Assembly (NCBI GenBank): GCA_903819605.1
Contig: CAIJEA010000275.1
Span: 1 to 11,761, forward strand
Source of the DNA: an uncultured cyanobacterium
GTDB lineage: Bacteria; Cyanobacteriota; Cyanobacteriia; Pseudanabaenales; Pseudanabaenaceae
Direction of reading: 5' to 3'
DNA length: 11,761 bases
Shown: in pieces, positions 1 through 6,430 of the stretch
How the letters are laid out: each line of letters begins with the position of its first letter
How positions within the stretch are numbered: position 1 is the first letter of the stretch
Translations under genes and position numbers: made by a program
The notes under the pieces: generated by a model
Database searches by the model: none
What the model was told of the DNA's origin: nothing
What the model saw: only the letters and a program-made list of their open reading frames with translations

Positions 1-1295
1 CCGCAGAAAGCGAACAGGGAGCTATTGAGCAAGGTGGAGTAGAAGCAAGAATTGTTGAACTGACAGGACATTTGCTTGATTCTGGCATCATCAATCGTGC
101 TCTTGATTTGGTAACAGATAATGGTGGTAGTTTCCAAGTATTAGAGTTTAATCTTGGCGAACAAAGACAAAGTACTTCTTTAGCCAGAATCCGCATTTCT
201 GCACCATCCCATGACCTCATGGAAACAATCATGGGCGAACTGATCGAGATCGGTGCAGTATTGCAAGATCGCGATACTTGTGCTGCAAATCTTGAGCCAG
301 TCTTGCAAGATGGAGTCGCTCCCGACGACTTCTATGTATCTACAATTTATCCTACCGATGCCTGTGTCGATGGCGAATGGATTCGTTGCACTAATCAGCG
401 CATGGATGCGGCGATCGCCATTAGTCCCGATGGTAAAACTGCTACTTGCAAGCTATTGCGCGATCTCGTTGTAGGCGATCGCGTCGTAGTTGGTTACGAT
501 GGCGTGCGGACTGTGCGTAAACCTGAAGCAAGAGATACCGCCAAGAAAGAAGAATTTTCCTTCATGGGTGCGGGTGTATCTAGCGAACGTCGTGTCGAAC
601 TTGTGGTCGAACAAATCGCATGGGAACTGCGCCAAATTCGCGATCGCGGCGGCAAGTTAGTTGTCTCCTGTGGTCCCGTAGTCGTGCATACTGGCGGCGC
701 TCCTCACTTGGCTTACTTAATTCGTGAAGGCTATGTGCAGTCAATGCTCGGTGGTAATGCGATCGCGGTTCACGACATGGAACAATCCTCAATGGGAACT
801 TCCCTCGGTGTCGATCTCAAACGCGGCGTGAGCGTCAAGGGCGGACATCGCCATCACTTGAAGGTAATCAACTCTGTACGTCGTTATGGCAGCATTAAAA
901 AAGCCGTAGCTGCTGGTTTTGTGAAGACTGGTGTGATGTACGAATGCGTTAAGAACGATATTCCCTTTGTGCTTGCTGGCTCCATTCGCGATGATGGTCC
1001 CTTACCTGACACTGTAATGGATTTGCTGGAAGCTCAACGCTTGTATAGCGAACAAATTCGCGGTGCAGACATGATTTTGATGCTGTCGTCAATGCTGCAT
1101 TCCATCGGTGTGGGTAACATGACTCCCGCAGGTGTGAAGATAGTTTGTGTGGATATCAATCCTGCGGTGGTGACCAAACTCTCCGATCGCGGTTCCGTTG
1201 AGTCTGTCGGCGTAGTTACTGATGTCGGGCTATTCCTCAGCTTGCTAGTGCAGCAATTGAAGAAGCTTGATAGTCCTGTGGCTGTTGCGGTTTAG
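1..1295 (+). CDS. argZ: Arginine dihydrolase / ornithine cyclodeaminase (AgrE/ArgZ, TIGR00300 family), C-terminal part
   Basis: The frame is open from the first complete codon at base 3 to the TAG at 1293-1295, so this is the 3' end of a longer gene. The first possible start, TTG at 72, falls inside a conserved block (VELTGHLLDSGIINRALD) and is not a real start. About 430 codons are present. The cyanobacterial enzyme is about 700 residues, so the N-terminal arginine dihydrolase domain lies outside the window. What remains is the LOR/SDH linker region (LEFNLGEQRQSTSLARI) and the NAD-binding ornithine-cyclodeaminase-like domain (VVVHTGGAPHLAYLIREGY, then GGNAIAVHDMEQSSMGTSLG). In cyanobacteria the whole enzyme turns arginine into ornithine, ammonia and CO2, and the C-terminal domain can form proline from ornithine. 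It acts in the cytoplasm, in the ornithine-ammonia cycle and in mobilising arginine from cyanophycin. Family assignment is from recognition of these blocks. I see no frameshift. Confidence 0.9.
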   Translation, partial: AESEQGAIEQGGVEARIVELTGHLLDSGIINRALDLVTDNGGSFQVLEFNLGEQRQSTSLARIRISAPSHDLMETIMGELIEIGAVLQDRDTCAANLEPVLQDGVAPDDFYVSTIYPTDACVDGEWIRCTNQRMDAAIAISPDGKTATCKLLRDLVVGDRVVVGYDGVRTVRKPEARDTAKKEEFSFMGAGVSSERRVELVVEQIAWELRQIRDRGGKLVVSCGPVVVHTGGAPHLAYLIREGYVQSMLGGNAIAVHDMEQSSMGTSLGVDLKRGVSVKGGHRHHLKVINSVRRYGSIKKAVAAGFVKTGVMYECVKNDIPFVLAGSIRDDGPLPDTVMDLLEAQRLYSEQIRGADMILMLSSMLHSIGVGNMTPAGVKIVCVDINPAVVTKLSDRGSVESVGVVTDVGLFLSLLVQQLKKLDSPVAVAV

Positions 1296-1301
1296 TTTAG
1301 G

Positions 1302-1347
1302 AATTACGAATTACGAATTGAGATTTTTTAATTCGTAATTCGTAATT
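1302..1347. repeat. Perfect 18-bp inverted repeat after argZ, possible terminator
   Basis: The arms are aattacgaattacgaatt (1302-1319) and its exact reverse complement (1330-1347), around a 10-nt loop holding six T. Each arm is itself a tandem of attacga-like heptamers. It starts 7 bp after the argZ stop and would fold in RNA from either strand. There is no U-tract after the stem, so it is not a canonical intrinsic terminator. The motif resembles a dispersed repeat common in cyanobacterial intergenic DNA, so a repeat element used as a transcript end is the likeliest reading. Confidence 0.7.
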
Positions 1348-1889
1348 ATGGCATACAAAGAAAACAAGAAAAGCATACAAGCAATAGTTCTCAAGGAAAT
1401 CGCAAACTGATCAGATGCAAGGAAAAGTAGAAAAAGCAAGGAAAAGCCTTGCACAAATAAAATTTCATGTGCCGACAATCTCCCACGAGACAGATATCAT
1501 TCGAGAATTTTCTACTTACCATTTGGCGGCAAAATGAATCTAGAGTCGCTGCTCAATCAGCTTGCCTTTTTATTTTTCTTGGTTTATGTTGGGCAGGCAA
1601 CGCCTTTTTCTGACCTTTGACATGATAGTTTTTTCCTTTTCTGCTATCTCTTGGCAATTTCCTATCCTGACTTCTAAGAAGTCTGCTTTTTCTCCTTACC
1701 TCCTACTTGCCACCTAATTGCTTTCTCAGTAAGCCCTAAGTACTACTAAATTACCTAAGCTTCGATTTCAGATATCCAATATTTACTCCTCTCTTAATCT
1801 GACGTTCATCCCTTTCTTGTTTCAATTTTTTTCAAAGTCCAATTAATCACTTCCAAATAATTAATAAATTGATAACTAAGAGAAGAGAA
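1348..1889. other. Gap between convergent genes, no supported gene
   Basis: No tRNA, rRNA or known small RNA could be recognised. The stretch 1417-1452 has a direct repeat (gcaaggaaaag at 1417-1427 and 1436-1446), the second copy running into a 6-bp hairpin (gcaagg/ccttgc). Two overlapping short + strand frames exist. One, at 1534-1620, gives 28 residues with a hydrophobic centre (LAFLFFLVYVG). The other, at 1467-1613, gives 48 residues. Neither has a clear Shine-Dalgarno sequence and I match neither to a known small photosynthetic subunit. The rest is pyrimidine-rich on the + strand (about 1580-1720) without obvious structure. The length is large for a convergent gap, so an unrecognised small RNA or gene remnant is possible. 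Confidence 0.5.
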
Positions 1890-2534
1890 TCACTTTAGAA
1901 GATTCGGGGCAGCATTTTTGATTAATTCCAACGTGCCATTGGAGATTAGTTGTATCGAGATCGCTAATATCAGAAAGCCTAAGATCCTATTCATAGCACC
2001 CATTCCTGTCTCGCCTAACTTCTCGATCATGGGTTCCCCCAACCTAAGAAATAAATACACTATTCCACCAAGCAAACCAATTCCTAACAGACAACCCAAA
2101 TAATCAATCCACTCTCTTACTAAGGTCGCTTGACCGATGGCTACGCCGATCGCTCCAGGTCCACTAATAATTGGTATTGCCATCGGTGTAAACGAAATAT
2201 CTTCTTGATCGACTGCTGCTTGCTGTTCTTCTGTCGTTAGTTTCCGCTTTGCCGCAACCATCTCCCAAGCTGTATGACCCACGATTAAACCACCAGCAAT
2301 ACGCAGGACACCTAGCGAAAGACCGAAAAGATCGAGAATCAGTTTACCTATCAGAAAAAATGTCACCAATACCAAAATCACATTTAAAGCAGTTTTACGA
2401 GCTAGCTTTAGCCGATAACGATGGCTATCATCGGCAGTGAGGCTATAGAAAATTACAACTGCACCCATAGGGTTAGCGATCGGGAAAAGTGCTACAAGTG
2501 TTCCAAATAGATAATAAGTAAGCGATTGCCACAT
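1890..2534 (-). CDS. MarC family integral membrane protein (UPF0056)
   Basis: This is a 214-residue inner-membrane protein of the usual MarC length, with about six hydrophobic segments (roughly residues 7-31, 48-70, 73-92, 117-136, 145-164, 184-203). Family motifs are visible: FPIANPMGAVVIFYSLT (17-33), LRIAGGLIVGHTAWEM (77-92), FTPMAIPIISGPGAIG (115-130) and MNRILGFLILAISIQ (181-195). The paired P/G-rich half-helices suggest an internally duplicated transporter fold. MarC was once linked to multiple antibiotic resistance, but that role is not supported; the substrate is unknown, although some members are annotated as neutral amino-acid transporters. The ATG at 2534 puts the first helix directly at the N-terminus, as in the family. 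No clear ribosome binding site precedes it. It is transcribed toward argZ and stands alone. Confidence 0.9.
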   Translation of the reverse strand: MWQSLTYYLFGTLVALFPIANPMGAVVIFYSLTADDSHRYRLKLARKTALNVILVLVTFFLIGKLILDLFGLSLGVLRIAGGLIVGHTAWEMVAAKRKLTTEEQQAAVDQEDISFTPMAIPIISGPGAIGVAIGQATLVREWIDYLGCLLGIGLLGGIVYLFLRLGEPMIEKLGETGMGAMNRILGFLILAISIQLISNGTLELIKNAAPNLLK

Positions 2535-2600
2535 ATGATGCCAAGTTTTAGACTGATCTTATCGCAAGTTTGAATTGAGCAGAATATCTAATTTAATTTA

Positions 2601-2665
2601 GGACTTACGCAAAAATGACTTGAACCTCGCATTTCAACGTAGGAGCAATTCATGAATTGCCCTAC
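2601..2665. repeat. Dispersed cyanobacterial repeat with inverted repeat, MITE-like fragment
   Basis: The segment opens with ggacttacgca, a sequence I associate with ends of small mobile repeats in cyanobacteria. It closes with a near-perfect inverted repeat at 2639-2665 (gtagg-a-gcaattc facing gaattgc-cctac, one bulged base). The 27-nt palindrome resembles the frequent 'GTAGGGGCAATTCATGAATTGCCCCTAC' element of these genomes. No coding frame crosses it. The identification rests on pattern memory and needs copy counting in the host genome. Confidence 0.55.
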
Positions 2666-2767
2666 ATTTCTTTTGTTTGCTTTCTTCTTTGCCTAACTAT
2701 TAGCAATCCTAAAAAAACTCGATCTGATATAGCGAAAACTTATAGCACTTTGCGCTTAACCTCGAAG

Positions 2768-2818
2768 CAAGAAATGTTTAAAAAGTGTTGCGAGGCAACA
2801 CTTTTTAAACATTTCTTG
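2768..2818. repeat. Perfect 24-bp-stem hairpin with 3-nt loop
   Basis: The arms at 2768-2791 and 2795-2818 are exact reverse complements, with loop gag. The apex reads gttgc-GAG-gcaac. It lies about 45 bp past the stop of the small - strand gene, so it could end or stabilise that transcript, and about 230 bp upstream of marC. No T-run follows on either strand. Its core layout (GC-GNN-GC at the apex) is shared with hairpins at 4227-4261 and 7845-7875. Confidence 0.8.
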
Positions 2819-2864
2819 TGGTTCTTGTGAACAATAATAGCTGTAATAAACTCGATCGCTTTTT

Positions 2865-3095
2865 CTAATGCTTATCAAACGCACAGGTATTTGTCCATTT
2901 ATCTCCAACAAAGCTTTGTTTGCCCTCAAACCTTGCCTCTAGCATTTGATTAACTAGAATTTTGCATGTTGAACTTTCTTGATTTTGGGCAGTTTGTGCT
3001 AAACCTTTTCCGTCAACTAAGGTGCCTACGCTAAAATAAATTACTGCTAATACTAAAGTCCAAGATATTGCAGGAATAACGTTATTTCGTGACAT
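2865..3095 (-). CDS. Small exported or membrane-anchored protein, unknown function
   Basis: The protein has 76 residues. It has a short basic N-terminus (Arg3), a hydrophobic stretch at about residues 6-27 and a polar Gln-rich segment (GLAQTAQNQ, 31-39), consistent with a cleavable signal peptide or an N-terminal anchor. The exported part is about 40 residues and contains two cysteines (C44, C71) that could form a disulfide in the periplasm. I do not recognise a family. The ATG at 3095 is preceded by a TATAAT only 12 nt upstream and by no clear Shine-Dalgarno sequence. It is divergent from the PP2C gene and shares its 145-bp intergenic region. Its size and unknown family leave some doubt that it is expressed. 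Confidence 0.55.
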   Translation of the reverse strand: MSRNNVIPAISWTLVLAVIYFSVGTLVDGKGLAQTAQNQESSTCKILVNQMLEARFEGKQSFVGDKWTNTCAFDKH

Positions 3096-3107
3096 AACTA
3101 TTCAAAA

Positions 3108-3113
3108 ATTATA
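3108..3113 (-). promoter_or_regulatory. Candidate -10 box of the small exported protein gene
   Basis: TATAAT on the - strand, 12 nt before the ATG at 3095, would give a very short leader. The hexamer 17 nt further upstream (3131-3136) does not resemble TTGACA, so only the -10 element supports this. Confidence 0.3.
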
Positions 3114-3151
3114 AGTCATTTTTTTAGACGGATCGAGTCTAGATATAGTTC

Positions 3152-3181
3152 AGTAACGGTTACTCTGTTAGAACATATAAT
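3152..3181 (+). promoter_or_regulatory. Candidate operon promoter with palindromic operator
   Basis: A perfect TATAAT lies at 3176-3181. The place expected for a -35 box carries instead a 13-nt perfect palindrome, agtaac-g-gttact (3152-3164), ending 11 bp before the -10. No TTGACA is present, which fits a promoter that depends on an activator or is gated by a repressor binding the palindrome. It is not the NtcA consensus (GTA-N8-TAC). The leader to the ATG at 3241 would be about 50 nt. A second weak -10 (TATACT, 3222-3227) sits too close to the ATG to be preferred. Confidence 0.4.
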
Positions 3182-3240
3182 GTATAGCCGACGGGCATCG
3201 CTCTCCCTTTATTTTTTGTCCTATACTTTAGTTTGTTGAT

Positions 3241-4215
3241 ATGAATTGCCCTAATTGTCAAATCGTAATACTCTCCACCGATCGCTTTTGTGAAGAGTGC
3301 GGTACAGCACTTGTAGAAGATTCTTTGCCTCCTCAAACTCAAAGTTGTAGTAAGTGCGGGGCACTACCTGTAGATATTGACGCTGAAGGATACTGTTCTA
3401 ACTGTGGATTTCGCAATCATTCCAACAAAAGCGATCGCTTTGAAGTATTGATATCAAATCAACTAGTGGGAGTATGCGATCGGGGGTTAAAGCACCGCCA
3501 AAATGAAGATTTTCTTGCTTTGCAGACTATCGAAAATCCCCATACCCATTTGATGATCGTCTGCGATGGTGTATCGAGTTCGCAAACGCCTGAGCTTGCC
3601 TCACAAACTGCGGCAAAAACTAGCTGTGAGTTTCTTAGTGAGAGTCTCAGTCAAGGGGTGACCTCGGAGGATGCCATACGAGTGGCGATCGCATCATCTT
3701 TAAAGGCAGTGTCAGCAATTCCTTATAAACCAAGCATCAACGCCGATCCACCTTCAACAACTATAGTTATGGCAGTTGTGAAAGAGAACGTCGCGACTAT
3801 TGGGTGGTTGGGAGATAGTCGAGCGTACTGGATTGCGCCCAGTTCCCAAAATTCGCAACAACTAACTATAGATGACTCTTGGCTTACTGATATGGTCAAA
3901 TCAGGCAAAATGTCTGAGACTGAAGCCTTGCGATCGCCTAATGCTCATGCAATTACAAATTGGCTAGGAGCTGATGTTAAAGACATTGCTGAGCCTTCAA
4001 TTATTAATTTCTCTATCCCAGCAGAGGCAGGTTATCTACTGTTATGTACAGATGGGTTATGGAACTATGTGCCAGATGCTTCACAAATCTTAGCGTTAGT
4101 ACAACAAGCTCCCATCTTAAATGCAGAGGCAATTAGCCGCTATTTAGTTGATTTTGCGCGATCGCGAGGCGGACACGATAATATAACAGTAGCAGTACTA
4201 AGTACCTCAACATAA
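3241..4215 (+). CDS. PP2C-family Ser/Thr phosphatase with two N-terminal zinc ribbons
   Basis: The 324-residue protein has two treble-cysteine modules followed by a PP2C (PPM) domain. Ribbon 1 uses C3/C6 and C17/C20; ribbon 2 uses C36/C39 and C52/C55. The phosphatase domain spans about residues 68-322 and keeps the metal-binding motifs: HRQNEDF (E89, D90), IVCDGVSS (D109-G110), GWLGDSRAYW (D192), CTDGLWN (D271-G272) and GGHDNITVAVL (D313-N314). It should therefore be an active Mn/Mg-dependent phosphatase. There is no membrane segment, so it is cytoplasmic. It is the first gene of the six-gene module and is expected to reverse phosphorylation by the PknG-type kinase at the far end (inference from context). 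The ATG at 3241 places the first Cys at residue 3. A 130-bp gap with a strong hairpin follows. The PP2C call is secure; the substrate is unknown. Confidence 0.95.
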   Translation: MNCPNCQIVILSTDRFCEECGTALVEDSLPPQTQSCSKCGALPVDIDAEGYCSNCGFRNHSNKSDRFEVLISNQLVGVCDRGLKHRQNEDFLALQTIENPHTHLMIVCDGVSSSQTPELASQTAAKTSCEFLSESLSQGVTSEDAIRVAIASSLKAVSAIPYKPSINADPPSTTIVMAVVKENVATIGWLGDSRAYWIAPSSQNSQQLTIDDSWLTDMVKSGKMSETEALRSPNAHAITNWLGADVKDIAEPSIINFSIPAEAGYLLLCTDGLWNYVPDASQILALVQQAPILNAEAISRYLVDFARSRGGHDNITVAVLSTST

Positions 4216-4226
4216 TTAAAACCTAC

Positions 4227-4261
4227 AACCTGTACCGACCGCGCAGCGGTCGGTACAGGTT
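4227..4261. repeat. Perfect 16-bp-stem hairpin between PP2C and vWA genes
   Basis: The arms aacctgtaccgaccgc (4227-4242) and its exact complement (4246-4261) enclose loop gca. It begins 12 nt after the PP2C stop. No T-tract follows, so readthrough into the vWA gene is likely, perhaps reduced. It may act as a partial terminator, as a 3'-end stabiliser of the PP2C message, or simply be an inserted palindromic repeat. A smaller inverted repeat (ttatgc/gcataa, 4294-4299 and 4309-4314) follows in the same gap. Confidence 0.8.
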
Positions 4262-4345
4262 TAAAGGCTTTATATTTAATTGTGAAAACCAACTTATGCT
4301 TAACATAGGCATAAAATACAGTCATAAAAACTATCCTTTACATCC

Positions 4346-5623
4346 ATGCAGTTTAAAGCCGAAGTTTTTCAAAATCAATTTTTGCCACAGGGAGCGAGAG
4401 AAGTTCATGCAATCATGACTGTCTCAGCCGAGGGAAGTGGCGCGATCTCATCTGCTTCTAACACAGGGCAGAATTTGTTTGGCATTATTTGCGATGTTTC
4501 TGGCTCAATGGATGGTAATAAAATTCAGGCTGCTAAGAATGCGATCGTGCAGTTGATCAATTTACTACCAGAGCATGTCTTCTTTTTTATAGTTACAGGA
4601 TCTAACCGAGCTACTCTCACAGTTTCACTAACAAAGGCAAGTGCTGAGAACAAACAACGGGCGATCGCCGCAGTTAGAAAAATTCAAGTAGGCGGAACAA
4701 CGGCGATCTCAACATGGCTCGCCGCAGCGCTAGAGCAGTTTAAGCAAATGCCCAATGCTCTGCGTCAAGCATTACTGCTTACGGACGGACAAAATGACAG
4801 GCAAGATGAACAGTTTCTAAATCAAGTTATTCTTGCCAGTGAAGGAGTTTTTCAGTGCGATTGCCGTGGTGTCGGAACAGATTGGCAAGTTAACCAACTA
4901 CAGAAGATTTCCAGTAAACTTTTAGGAACTACAGACATTATTCCCAATCCAGACGCGATCGAGGCAGACTTCCGCCAAATCCTTGATAAAGCGATGAGCA
5001 AAAGTATTAGTGATGTGGCGATGCGGATTTGGACTCCACAGGGAGGAAAAGTTCTCTTCTGCAAACAGGTTAGTCCCGAAATTGCGGACATTAGCGATCG
5101 CGCTCGTGCTGTTAAAGCCCAAGTTGTAGAATATCCTACAGGAGCATGGGCTAAGGCGGAATCGCGAGATTATCACTTTTGTATTGAGGTAAATGCAGGC
5201 AATGTGGGTGATGAAATGCTGGCTGGTCGGGCTAGTCTGATCTATACAGTAGATGGAGTAGAGAATAAAGTCGCCGAAGCGCGAATTCTGGCAATTTGGA
5301 CAGATGATGATGCTAAATCAACTAAAATCGATCGGCGTGTCGCCCATTACACAGGTCAAGCAGAACTTGCCCAATCGATTCAAGAGGGATTGGAAGCTCG
5401 TGCTAGAGGTGATATTGAAGCGGCTACTGTCAAACTTGGAAAGGCTGTTAAGCTTGCCTATAACTCTGGCAATGAAGCGACTGCAAAGTTATTAAGAACT
5501 GTAGTGGATATCGAAGATGCGCCGACTGGAACAGTTAAACTCAAACGAGAAGTCGCTAAAGAAGATGCAATGGCTCTAGAAACTCGCTCCACCAAAACGA
5601 CGCGCATTCCTAAAGATCGCTAA
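4346..5623 (+). CDS. vWA-domain protein with intact MIDAS
   Basis: The 425-residue cytoplasmic protein has no signal peptide or membrane helix. The von Willebrand A domain (about residues 42-218) keeps the metal-ion-dependent adhesion site: DVSGS (50-54), the Thr of VGGTTAI (118/119) and LLTDGQ (D147). It should bind Mg/Mn and a partner's acidic residue. A beta-rich segment follows (about 222-320), then a helical region (about 333-388) and a polar tail containing LETRSTKTTRIP (411-422). The tail, rich in Thr and Arg, is a plausible phosphorylation and FHA-docking site (inference). vWA proteins paired with PP2C and kinases are known from TerY-type and other bacterial signalling clusters, where they are scaffolds. 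Only 6 bp separate its stop from the next ATG, so it is co-transcribed with the FHA gene. No clear ribosome binding site precedes the ATG at 4346. Confidence 0.9.
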   Translation: MQFKAEVFQNQFLPQGAREVHAIMTVSAEGSGAISSASNTGQNLFGIICDVSGSMDGNKIQAAKNAIVQLINLLPEHVFFFIVTGSNRATLTVSLTKASAENKQRAIAAVRKIQVGGTTAISTWLAAALEQFKQMPNALRQALLLTDGQNDRQDEQFLNQVILASEGVFQCDCRGVGTDWQVNQLQKISSKLLGTTDIIPNPDAIEADFRQILDKAMSKSISDVAMRIWTPQGGKVLFCKQVSPEIADISDRARAVKAQVVEYPTGAWAKAESRDYHFCIEVNAGNVGDEMLAGRASLIYTVDGVENKVAEARILAIWTDDDAKSTKIDRRVAHYTGQAELAQSIQEGLEARARGDIEAATVKLGKAVKLAYNSGNEATAKLLRTVVDIEDAPTGTVKLKREVAKEDAMALETRSTKTTRIPKDR

Positions 5624-5629
5624 TTATCT

Positions 5630-6391
5630 ATGTCTACTTACACTTGTTCTAAAGGTCACGCATCAGTTGAGTCAGACTATTGCTCTGAGTGTGGAGTTAA
5701 AATTTCTGGAAGTGGTGAGACAGCGATCGCCATTGCCACAAGTCTACCAACTTCTCCGCGATCGAGTTCTCAAATTTGCCCAGATTGCGCTGCTATTCAT
5801 GAAATCGATAGTGGAAGCTTTTGTGAAATCTGCGGCTACAACTTTCTCACGGGTGGGCATGGAGAAGTTCCCATCGCAGTATCTTCTGCACCCTCTCTAA
5901 CCACTGCTAAACAAACTGAGACAGTTAAGCAGATTGCAACAATTGCTGAGGTAGTCAACCCTTCTGAATTAGCTTTAACAAATAGTAATAAACAAAATAT
6001 CGATACAAAAACAATCTTGGCATGGGAATTGATTGTCTCTGTCGATCCCAAGCTAGCTAGTCCAGATAGTCCATCACCACCAACCGATCGCGCACCTATG
6101 ACTATTCGTCTAGACAAGCCAAGCAATCTGATCGGTCGCACCAGCGAGTTACGGGCAATTCATCCCGAAGTTCCCCTAGATTATGATGATGCTGTATCCT
6201 CACGTCATGCGCTTATAAATCGTCAACCCGACGGATCGATGGTATTACGTGATATCGGTTCTTCTAATGGAACAGTTCTCAATGGAATAGAAATCAAATC
6301 TTTAGTAGATATTCCTCTCAAAGATGGCGATCGCTTCTCTCTTGGTCACTGGACAAGCATTGAGGTAAAAGCTGTATGGTCTGAGCAATGA
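5630..6391 (+). CDS. FHA-domain protein with two N-terminal zinc ribbons
   Basis: The protein has 253 residues. The first metal site departs from the usual form: C6-x3-H10 then C18-x2-C21 (CSKGHASVESDYCSECG). The second is C50/C53 with C65/C68. A polar linker (about 70-128) leads to an FHA domain (about 130-250) with the phospho-Thr-binding signature: LIGR (167-170), SSRHA (190-194), RDIGSSNGT (207-215) and LNG (217-219). It should read phospho-Thr peptides. In the actinobacterial PknG system the partner is the FHA protein GarA/OdhI, which is phosphorylated on an N-terminal ETTS motif. That tail is not visible here; zinc ribbons take its place, so this may be a reader or adaptor and not a GarA-type metabolic switch. 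It lies 6 bp after the vWA gene and 39 bp before the membrane-protein gene, which implies tight co-expression. Confidence 0.93.
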   Translation: MSTYTCSKGHASVESDYCSECGVKISGSGETAIAIATSLPTSPRSSSQICPDCAAIHEIDSGSFCEICGYNFLTGGHGEVPIAVSSAPSLTTAKQTETVKQIATIAEVVNPSELALTNSNKQNIDTKTILAWELIVSVDPKLASPDSPSPPTDRAPMTIRLDKPSNLIGRTSELRAIHPEVPLDYDDAVSSRHALINRQPDGSMVLRDIGSSNGTVLNGIEIKSLVDIPLKDGDRFSLGHWTSIEVKAVWSEQ

Positions 6392-6430
6392 CGAAGTTGA
6401 TGCACTATATTTTAAATTAGGTATATTTCT

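Larger units (their letters stand above)
2535..2864. other. Repeat-bearing gap upstream of marC
   Basis: The stretch holds the marC leader (adjacent to 2535), a short dispersed-repeat fragment (2601-2665) and a long hairpin (2768-2818), listed separately. A segment at about 2744-2757 (cactttgcgctt) resembles gcgctttgcgcc near 7888, suggesting shared repeat material. I see no open frame with gene-like character and no convincing -35/-10 pair for marC. Confidence 0.55.

Noticed and set aside
72..1295. Independent gene starting with TTG at 72
   Set aside because: The frame is open to the window edge and the residues before the TTG belong to a conserved part of the enzyme, so this is a truncated longer gene.
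1467..1613. 48-codon + strand frame overlapping the 28-codon frame at 1534-1620
   Set aside because: It has no ribosome binding site and no recognisable features; two overlapping frames in one stretch suggest neither is secure.
5836..6141. 101-codon - strand open frame opposite the FHA gene
   Set aside because: It lies wholly within a recognised coding region on the other strand and shows no recognisable domain.
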